The position numbers were made by a program, and so were the translations under genes. Shown piece by piece: positions 1 through 4,742 of a stretch of 5,932 bases of DNA (the stretch's first letter is position 1; each line of letters begins with the position of its first letter). The DNA is from Candidatus Chloroheliales bacterium (GTDB taxonomy: Bacteria; Chloroflexota; Chloroflexia; QHBQ01). Under the pieces are notes generated by a model, which was not told where the DNA came from, did no database searches, and saw nothing but the letters and a program-made list of their open reading frames with translations. The stretch lies in the NCBI GenBank assembly GCA_003243865.1, contig QHBQ01000222.1:1-5932 (forward strand). Reading direction: 5' to 3'.

Positions 1-96
1 CCCCACCTGCTGGAGACGGTGCGCGGGGTGGGTTATCGGCTCAACGGCAGTGGCAAGTTAACTTCCCCATCCTCCACAGCATCACATACTTCCTGA
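1..96 (+). CDS. OmpR/PhoB-family response regulator, C-terminal fragment
   Basis: This is a partial gene that enters from the left edge in frame 1 and stops at TGA (94-96). The 31 visible residues begin PHLLETVRGVGYRL, the hallmark end of the winged-helix DNA-binding domain of OmpR/PhoB response regulators (the wing hairpin 'TVRGVGYRL'). In that family the protein is the phosphorylated partner of a sensor histidine kinase and binds direct-repeat operators. Neither the receiver domain nor the kinase is visible here. After the conserved motif comes a 17-residue tail rich in Ser/Thr (NGSGKLTSPSSTASHTS) that does not look conserved and lies inside the 3' end of the convergent glycosyltransferase gene. 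The tail may therefore be a read-through extension after loss of an original stop. The family call is secure; the regulator's target is unknown. Confidence 0.85.
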   Translation, partial: PHLLETVRGVGYRLNGSGKLTSPSSTASHTS

Positions 97-847
97 ACTC
101 ATACCACGTCATTGCCAGCGCCAGCGCTAGGCCCAGCCAGCCGTCTTTCCACCCCTCTAGCGATATGTAGCGGCGGCGAAACTCACGCAGCGGTTGCAGC
201 ACGAAGTTGCGCAGCCGCACCCTCTGGCCCTGCTGGTAGAGGATGCGCGCCTCGAAGGCGGTGTAGTAGCGTTGCTTGGCGCGGAATTGCGCCCAGGTCT
301 CATAGTTGTAATGGATGAGCGGCTCGCGCAACTTTGCGTCGGGGCCACTCAGTTGTGCCAGCTCATGCACGGCGCGGCTCTCGTCGTAGCGGGCGGCGGT
401 GCGGCGCAGCAGGCGCAACTGGTAGTCGGGATACCAACCCGCGTGCCGCACCCAATGACCGAACATATAGTTGCGCCGCGCCGCCCAGTATCCTGCTATA
501 CTTGCCTCCCTCATTGGGGGAGGCAGGGCCGAGGGCAATGCCGCCAAACACTTCTTGATTTCAGCAATCAGTGTGGGAGTAAGCCGCTCGTCAGCATCAA
601 TGAACAACACCCAGTCGCCACCTGCCGTTTCCAGGGCGCGGTTGCGCTGCGCCGAGAAGTTGACGAAGCGGCTAACCACCACCCGTGCGCCAGCCGCCTC
701 CGCAATCCGGGCGGTGTCATCGCTGGTGCGGTCGTCGAGCAGCACCAGCAAATCATCGGTCAGCGGGCGGGCGCTGGCAAGGCAGGCAGCGATCTGCTTG
801 GCCTCGTCGCGGGCGATCACTACTGCTGTGATTGTAGGGTTAGGCAT
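41..847 (-). CDS. Family 2 glycosyltransferase, WaaE/beta-1,4-glucosyltransferase-like
   Basis: A 268-residue inverting GT-A glycosyltransferase that should transfer a sugar from a nucleotide-activated donor at the cytoplasmic membrane face. The N-terminal nucleotide-binding strand is ITAVVIARDEA (6-16). A DDRTSDDT segment follows at 38-45, then QRNRALE.A.GDWVLFIDADERL, whose DADE (84-87) is the metal/donor-binding DxD. The sequence GWYPDYQLRLLRR (137-149) and HE (161-162) match the WaaE-like LPS-core glucosyltransferase subgroup. A hydrophobic/aromatic C-terminal segment (236-258) may sit on the membrane. Residues 104-116 look like an extra loop encoded by a palindromic repeat. The ATG at 845-847 is the only possible start, because an in-frame TAG lies upstream with no other start codon between. 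It sits in heptamer repeats and has no Shine-Dalgarno sequence. The 3' end overlaps the convergent regulator by 56 bp. Donor and acceptor sugars are unknown. Confidence 0.88.
   Translation of the reverse strand: MPNPTITAVVIARDEAKQIAACLASARPLTDDLLVLLDDRTSDDTARIAEAAGARVVVSRFVNFSAQRNRALETAGGDWVLFIDADERLTPTLIAEIKKCLAALPSALPPPMREASIAGYWAARRNYMFGHWVRHAGWYPDYQLRLLRRTAARYDESRAVHELAQLSGPDAKLREPLIHYNYETWAQFRAKQRYYTAFEARILYQQGQRVRLRNFVLQPLREFRRRYISLEGWKDGWLGLALALAMTWYEFRKYVMLWRMGKLTCHCR
503..525. repeat. GC-rich palindromic element inside the WaaE-like gene
   Basis: Arms TGCCTCCC (503-510) and GGGAGGCA (518-525) pair perfectly around a 7-base loop. The element encodes residues 108-115 (LPPPMREA), in a place where related glycosyltransferases normally run straight from the helix after DADE to the 'GY...RRN' strand. 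It looks like a short dispersed repeat inserted in frame. That it is a genomic repeat family is inference. Confidence 0.55.
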
Positions 848-868
848 GAGGCATGAGGCATGAGTGGG
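841..868 (+). repeat. Left arm of a 28-bp perfect inverted repeat, heptamer-based
   Basis: The arm reads TA, then three tandem GGCATGA units, then GTGGG. The same 28 bases occur in reverse complement at 4602-4629, with mismatches immediately beyond both ends. The arm contains the start codon of the WaaE-like glycosyltransferase (845-847) and two more ATGs on that strand at 852-854 and 859-861. Heptamer tandem repeats of this style are known as STRR sequences in cyanobacteria; the comparison is by analogy only. Confidence 0.9.
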
Positions 869-1006
869 GGTTGACCCACGCTAACTGATGTATGGGCGCA
901 TCGCACACGCCGTCGCCGAGCAGTTATGCTGCCCTTTGCTACACTGGCTCCCTAGCACCGAGGTAGTCCGCTTGTCCGCTTTCGAGTCCGCTGGCTGCCT
1001 TTTCGT
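848..1006. other. Intergenic region between the two glycosyltransferase genes
   Basis: This 159-base gap holds most of the left inverted-repeat arm, a small hairpin (GTGGG 864-868 pairing with CCCAC 875-879) just upstream of the WaaE-like start, and three GTCCGCT copies. I see no convincing sigma-70 promoter on the minus strand and no U-tailed terminator after the WbbL-like gene, so read-through transcription into the WaaE-like gene is possible but unproven. Confidence 0.6.
966..992. repeat. Three short direct repeats, GTCCGCT
   Basis: GTCCGCT occurs at 966-972, 974-980 and 986-992; the first two share an eighth base (GTCCGCTT). The cluster lies just downstream of the WbbL-like gene and over 100 bp upstream of the WaaE-like start. 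It could be a regulator site or chance in GC-rich DNA. Confidence 0.3.
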
Positions 1007-1948
1007 TCATAGCCGGAATATCTTACCATAAACCCGCCAGCGCTGGCGCAACTCAGCGGCATCGAATGCGCCGTGACGCTGCTGCCGCCAGTCGGCGAGG
1101 GCGCGGTATAGCATCGCGGCACGGGTAAGCAGGCGGGCGGCGCGTTGGAAGACGGACGAGTAGTGCTTGCGGTATAGTAGGGCGCGGCTGTGATGCAGTT
1201 CGTAGAACATTCGGCGCGGCGCGCTCTTCACACTCTGCCCCGCATAATGCACGACGCGAGCGGCGGGAACACTGTAGTAGTGGTAACCGGCGGCGTGGAT
1301 GCGCATTGCCCAGTCCACCTCCTCGGCGTACATGAAGAAATCCGCATCGAAACCGCCAGTGCACTCGTAAGCGGCGCGACTGACCACAAAGGCCGCGCCG
1401 AGGGTGAAGTCCACCGCGAAGGGCTGCTGGTTGGCGGGATTGTCCTGTTGGTAGCGTCCGTTCAGCGTCGTGTCCACCAGCCGTGGAAAGATGGGGAAGA
1501 GGTCAAGCGCAACCTGCGCCAGTGTAGGGAAGCGAAACGCGCTGCGCTGCAAGCTACTGCCAGGATTGAGCAGGCGCGGGCCACACGCGCCCGCATCGGG
1601 GTGGGCATCCATGAACGCCACCAGTTGGCGGAGCGCACCTTCCAGCACGATAGTATCACTATTCAGCAACATCAGATAACGGCCCCGCGCCGTCTTCAAC
1701 CCCAGGTTAGCGCCGCCGCCATAGCCGAGATTCGCGCCGCTCTCGATCAGGCTCACCTGCGGGTAGAGGCTTCGCACCATCGCCGCGCTGCCGTCACCGC
1801 TGGCGTTGTCCACCACGATGACCTCAGCGACGATGCCATTGCTCCCTTCTTCTATATCAGCATAGACCGAGGCGAGGCACTGCTTCAGCAGGTCGCAAGT
1901 GTTATAGTTGACGATGATGATGGAGAGGGTGGCGGTAGAGTTGCTCAA
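1007..1948 (-). CDS. Family 2 glycosyltransferase, WbbL/rhamnosyltransferase-like
   Basis: A 313-residue GT-A glycosyltransferase with the full signature of the WbbL-like (cd04186-type) subgroup, which typically adds rhamnose or another deoxysugar in polysaccharide or O-antigen assembly. Visible motifs are LSIIIVNYNT (8-17), the nucleotide-contacting VVDNASGDGS with Asp47, the NLGYGGGANLG loop (73-83), the DxD-equivalent LLNSDT (95-99), and GAAFVVSRAAYECTGGFDADFFMYAEEVDW ending at 213, whose EEVDW carries the probable catalytic acidic residue. HYAGQS (234-239) is also typical. No transmembrane segment is evident. The start is TTG (1946-1948), overlapping the upstream stop as TTGA, with AGGGG three bases before it; the next ATG lies far inside the domain, so the TTG start is favoured. 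The overlap implies translational coupling to the secreted protein gene. The substrate cannot be deduced. Confidence 0.9.
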   Translation of the reverse strand: MSNSTATLSIIIVNYNTCDLLKQCLASVYADIEEGSNGIVAEVIVVDNASGDGSAAMVRSLYPQVSLIESGANLGYGGGANLGLKTARGRYLMLLNSDTIVLEGALRQLVAFMDAHPDAGACGPRLLNPGSSLQRSAFRFPTLAQVALDLFPIFPRLVDTTLNGRYQQDNPANQQPFAVDFTLGAAFVVSRAAYECTGGFDADFFMYAEEVDWAMRIHAAGYHYYSVPAARVVHYAGQSVKSAPRRMFYELHHSRALLYRKHYSSVFQRAARLLTRAAMLYRALADWRQQRHGAFDAAELRQRWRVYGKIFRL

Positions 1949-4488
1949 TTTGCCCCTGCGGGTAGCCTCACAATAAATATAGCCGCATCGCCAATGTTAA
2001 TAATTGCGCTATAAGCAAGGGTATCTTGATCCACCAATGCAATATGATCAATCTCATAGCTATCACTCCATGCCGTTACTGTGTTTAGCCTAGTAACACT
2101 GTCGTAGCTGATTATATAGCGATGAAGCGGCGTGTTCTCACCTACAAGCATCGCTACAGTTTTACCGGCAACTATTGGTTGGTCAATTGTACCACTCGGA
2201 TAAAGCCCAAGTGAGTCATCAGAGTTGCTGCTAATGTGATGCAAATTAACTGCCACCTGGCTTTGGAACGGTTCAGTCCAAACTATGTCGTCACCGGATA
2301 CGCTATACGAACCAACGTAGCCGTTCCATTTGGCGAACATCGTATCACCTTTACTACCATCGCTACGCAACAGGTACATGAAGACCACACCATTATTTGC
2401 TTCGCACCACACTAGTGTACCATCCGCAGCCACTAGCTTTGCTATATAACGATCAGTAGTATGAACCAGCTTGTCACCGCCGGTTAGAATGTTGCGCTGA
2501 TAGATCCCCGGTTTGCCCTCGAGAGATGCTTGATAGTAGATAAAGTTACCATCAACTACAAAGTTAAACAAATTAATGTCATCGCCATACATAGCAATAG
2601 TTTCTCGTCTTGTGGTAGGATCAAATACATGAATGTCACCGCGACTAGTTGGTGAAGCCTCCAACCAATAAAGTATCTTGCCGTTACCCGTGACATTTAC
2701 TTTGTCCCCAGGTCTATCAGTAACGACATAGCGTTCGCCGCTATCTACATCATACCCGCAGAGACCACAGTCGCTACTCACCCAAAAGAGCGATCGCCCC
2801 GCTACCACAAGTGGCCAAGTATTAGACAGGGACAAGATCTTTGCCGCTGGGCTGGCAACTTCAGGCTGGTATGTGCTGAGATCTATAATGTAAAGTTCAT
2901 TCCCTCCATACGAGCCATACACACTTGGTGGCGTTAGGGTATAAGCCAAGACGCTGCCAGTGATTGCGTAACCAGCAATACCTTTCTGGACGTATCTGAC
3001 TATGGGGGTATTAACCCCGGCGTCTACATTATACACTTCAAGCGAACCAAAAGAAGCAGTGTCTCCGAGTAGGTTATCCCAGAGTACCAGATTGCCAGCA
3101 CCAATGACCCCCTCAGCAGGGTTGGATGACGCGGTTGTTATTCTTCCGCCTGCGATATCATACAGATAAAGCCCCCTTCGCGAAGGGGGACAGTCAAACC
3201 CTTCGCCGTTGTAGGCTAGCACAACTTTGTCGCTGGCGAGTGCATAGCCGCTGAAGCAGTAGCTTTGATCGGTAATAATGTTGTCTTTGCGCTCATTATC
3301 AGCAGTGATCAGGTGCAGAGTGATGATTGGCGGTGAAGATTGCCCGGTAAACTCACTTTCTTGCCACAGCACCGCTCCATCATGGGCAACTGCGTGCGAA
3401 CCAGCTTGGTCAATTAGCTGCTGCTGCCTGGTGCTTAGGTTATAGGAGTAGAGGCCGCCAGCGCCAGTGTTTAGTTCATAGTATAGTACACCCCGATCCA
3501 GTGCCAAACTCCCAAATCCAGAGTCACCGGTGTCAAGAACGGTAGAGACCTGTCTCGTCTTGATGTCAAAGCCCATTATCTTATTATGTTTGGGTTCAGC
3601 GTACTCGCCCCATACTAGGGTGTTACCATCAGTGGCCAACGCCAACTTATAGGCCAATTCATTTGTGACAAGGAACTGCTGCTGCTTGGCAAGATCATAG
3701 CCATAAATGGCGCTCTCGCGTTCAACTTGAATGTCGCCCTTGAATTTGGCCGGGTCAAAGTTAATCCAAAACAGGTAGCCATTAGCGGCTACCGGCGCTC
3801 CAGCCACGTTCCTAATAGGAAACTGAGTAGTACTGGGAAGCGCGGTTGGTGTCGGGGTGGACACATTATATTTCTCGTTGTAGGCAAAACGCCCCAACTG
3901 CGTCAGCAGCACATCATATGGCGTAGCATTCTCCGGGTGGTACTCAAACTCGGCCCGTTCAAAGTATTGCACCATGTACACCTTGCCGTCGAGTGGCGAC
4001 TGCTCGGCCAGTTCCTCACTGATGGGGTAGCCAACGTTGGCGAGTCCGCCCAGCCGCCGCCAGGCGTTCAGCAGCAGCCTGCCGACGTGCCTGCCGGTCT
4101 GGGGGAAAAGGGTGGGGCTATCGGTGCTGACCCGCTCGGTTAGCGGGGGCATTGGGTACTTCTGCTTATACCGCATCGTGCCAAGCTGAGTGAGCAGCAC
4201 GTCATACGGCGCAGCGTTCTCCGGATGATGCTCGAACTCGGCCCGCTCGAAGTATTGCACCGTGTAGGTCTGGTCATTGAGGGCAGACACCTCGGCGAAC
4301 TCGTCGCTGAGGGGATAGCCGAAGCGCTCCAGCCCGCCATGCTGCTCCCAGTAGCTCTGGAATGCGCCGCGGATGCTGTGTCCCGTCTCAGGGAAGTAGC
4401 GCTCACCGGGCGCGGCCTGGCTCTGGTAGCTGCCCGCTAGCAGCGTGCAGACAATCGCCAGCGCCGCGATTACTCTAACCTTCTTCAT
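1945..4488 (-). CDS. Secreted protein: two Chloroflexota-type N-terminal modules plus 14-blade beta-propeller
   Basis: An 847-residue exported protein of unknown function. Residues 1-26 form a signal peptide (MKK, hydrophobic 7-18, cleavage probably near SQA-A); there is no lipobox. Two ~80-residue modules follow at 31-110 and 128-207. A Thr/Pro linker (208-222) leads to 14 repeats pairing a 'VLxW/Y' strand with an 'IYxYDL' strand (for example LVWGEY 291, IYGYDL 261, LVWCEA 692), typical of TolB-like beta-propellers and enough for two seven-bladed rings. Cys411/Cys433 and the pair Cys574/Cys577 could form disulfides. No C-terminal anchor is seen. The frame stays open for 43 codons upstream, but the signal peptide and a good AAAGGGG site favour the ATG at 4486-4488. 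The gene is first in an apparent operon with the WbbL-like glycosyltransferase. A surface scaffold or adhesion role is inference. The propeller half is much lower in GC than the N-terminal modules. Confidence 0.85.
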   Translation of the reverse strand: MKKVRVIAALAIVCTLLAGSYQSQAAPGERYFPETGHSIRGAFQSYWEQHGGLERFGYPLSDEFAEVSALNDQTYTVQYFERAEFEHHPENAAPYDVLLTQLGTMRYKQKYPMPPLTERVSTDSPTLFPQTGRHVGRLLLNAWRRLGGLANVGYPISEELAEQSPLDGKVYMVQYFERAEFEYHPENATPYDVLLTQLGRFAYNEKYNVSTPTPTALPSTTQFPIRNVAGAPVAANGYLFWINFDPAKFKGDIQVERESAIYGYDLAKQQQFLVTNELAYKLALATDGNTLVWGEYAEPKHNKIMGFDIKTRQVSTVLDTGDSGFGSLALDRGVLYYELNTGAGGLYSYNLSTRQQQLIDQAGSHAVAHDGAVLWQESEFTGQSSPPIITLHLITADNERKDNIITDQSYCFSGYALASDKVVLAYNGEGFDCPPSRRGLYLYDIAGGRITTASSNPAEGVIGAGNLVLWDNLLGDTASFGSLEVYNVDAGVNTPIVRYVQKGIAGYAITGSVLAYTLTPPSVYGSYGGNELYIIDLSTYQPEVASPAAKILSLSNTWPLVVAGRSLFWVSSDCGLCGYDVDSGERYVVTDRPGDKVNVTGNGKILYWLEASPTSRGDIHVFDPTTRRETIAMYGDDINLFNFVVDGNFIYYQASLEGKPGIYQRNILTGGDKLVHTTDRYIAKLVAADGTLVWCEANNGVVFMYLLRSDGSKGDTMFAKWNGYVGSYSVSGDDIVWTEPFQSQVAVNLHHISSNSDDSLGLYPSGTIDQPIVAGKTVAMLVGENTPLHRYIISYDSVTRLNTVTAWSDSYEIDHIALVDQDTLAYSAIINIGDAAIFIVRLPAGAN
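3172..3189. repeat. Perfect 18-bp palindrome inside the secreted protein gene
   Basis: CCCCCTTCGCGAAGGGGG is exactly self-complementary. It encodes part of the CPPSRRG turn (about residues 434-439) between two propeller strands, in an otherwise AT-richer part of the gene, and resembles the other GC-rich palindromes of the window. It was probably tolerated because it falls in a surface loop. Confidence 0.6.
3868..4107 (-). repeat. Second copy of the N-terminal ~80-residue module
   Basis: Encodes residues 128-207 of the secreted protein. It aligns without major gaps to the copy at 4159-4398. The best-conserved block runs from QYFERAEFE through YDVLLTQLG, where 24 residues differ at only two positions. 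DNA over the same block differs at many third positions, so the duplication is not recent and the protein sequence appears to be under selection. Confidence 0.85.
4159..4398 (-). repeat. First copy of the N-terminal ~80-residue module
   Basis: Encodes residues 31-110 of the secreted protein, directly after the signal peptide. Key positions are FPETGH (32-37), YWEQHGGLERFGYPLSDE (47-64), YTVQYFERAEFE (75-86) and HPEN (88-91). I associate this module with exported Chloroflexota proteins; the GGL..FGYP core also recalls LGFP-like cell-wall repeats, but that link is speculative. Confidence 0.85.
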
Positions 4489-4497
4489 TACCCGAAT

Positions 4498-4504
4498 CCC
4501 CTTT
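4498..4504 (-). promoter_or_regulatory. Ribosome binding site of the secreted protein gene
   Basis: AAAGGGG on the minus strand lies 9 bases before the ATG at 4486-4488. It decides the start in favour of the signal-peptide methionine over the upstream in-frame ATGs, which lie in repeat DNA. Confidence 0.7.
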
Positions 4505-4557
4505 ATGCTGTCATCTAGCGGGAGGATAGTTGCGACCAGCATTGATGCGCTGCGAGA

Positions 4558-4576
4558 GGGCGTATGCCATACGCCC
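4558..4576. repeat. 19-bp palindrome (GGGCGTATG C CATACGCCC)
   Basis: Nine-base arms pair perfectly around a single central C, about 70 bases upstream of the secreted protein start. There is no T-run, so it is not an obvious terminator. Its form resembles dispersed palindromic repeats of GC-rich genomes; an operator or mRNA leader hairpin is also possible. Confidence 0.7.
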
Positions 4577-4601
4577 CTACGGCAGCCGCGTGTCCCGCTC
4601 A

Positions 4602-4629
4602 CCCACTCATGCCTCATGCCTCATGCCTA
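4602..4629 (-). repeat. Right arm of the 28-bp perfect inverted repeat
   Basis: Exact reverse complement of 841-868, with three GCCTCAT/CATGCCT heptamers on the plus strand. The two arms bracket the secreted protein gene and the WbbL-like glycosyltransferase gene, 3,733 bases apart. No target-site duplication is seen outside the arms. Confidence 0.9.
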
Positions 4630-4715
4630 GATATACAACGATTGGGCCAGTGGTTCGGTTGCGCAAGGGGGGCAGGTATGGTAAACTAGCCGTGTCCAGC
4701 ATCGGTTGTGCCTGG

Positions 4716-4729
4716 GTATGATAACATAC
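4716..4729 (+). promoter_or_regulatory. Probable -10 element within a small inverted repeat
   Basis: TATGAT (4717-4722) matches a sigma-70 -10 box and would start transcription near 4729, leaving a short leader before the ATG at 4743. It lies inside GTATG-ATAA-CATAC, a 5-bp-arm inverted repeat that could be an operator. No good -35 hexamer is found 16-18 bases upstream, so an activator may be needed or the call may be wrong. An alternative pair, TTGCGC (4659-4664) with TAAACT (4682-4687) at 17-base spacing, lies further upstream. Confidence 0.4.
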
Positions 4730-4732
4730 TTT

Positions 4733-4737
4733 AAGGA
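4733..4737 (+). promoter_or_regulatory. Ribosome binding site of the rightward membrane protein gene
   Basis: AAGGA followed by five bases and then the ATG at 4743 is a standard Shine-Dalgarno arrangement and supports that start codon. Confidence 0.75.
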
Positions 4738-4742
4738 CTAAT

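Larger units (their letters stand above)
4489..4742. other. Divergent intergenic region
   Basis: These 254 bases separate the leftward secreted protein gene from the rightward membrane protein gene. They contain the RBS of the first, a 19-bp palindrome, the right arm of the 28-bp inverted repeat, and the probable promoter and RBS of the second. I could not identify a convincing promoter for the leftward gene. A 32-codon open frame starting in the repeat (4623-4721, plus) has no RBS and is not called. Confidence 0.7.

Noticed and set aside
194..856. Plus-strand open frame opposite the WaaE-like glycosyltransferase
   Set aside because: Low-complexity translation with no RBS, opposite a well-supported enzyme.
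841..868. Frame-shifting phase variation through heptamer number
   Set aside because: The gene's ATG is the last one in the repeat, so copy-number change cannot shift its frame. Only an effect on translation efficiency remains possible.
1190..2014. Long plus-strand open frame antisense to the WbbL-like glycosyltransferase
   Set aside because: The opposite strand has a complete set of GT2 motifs. The antisense translation is rich in His, Arg and Ala, with no domain pattern and no RBS.
4558..4576. Rho-independent terminator
   Set aside because: The hairpin has no T-run on either strand and lies upstream of, not after, both flanking genes.
4489..4617. N-terminal extension of the secreted protein by 43 residues
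   Set aside because: The extension would bury the signal peptide, is translated from repeat DNA, and lacks an RBS; the ATG at 4486-4488 has one.
841..4629. Composite transposon or insertion sequence bounded by the 28-bp inverted repeats
   Set aside because: No transposase or recombinase lies between the arms, the arms are simple heptamer repeats rather than transposon-like ends, and no target duplication flanks them.
4623..4721. A 32-codon plus-strand peptide starting in the right repeat arm
   Set aside because: No RBS, no recognisable features, and its start is simply a heptamer ATG.
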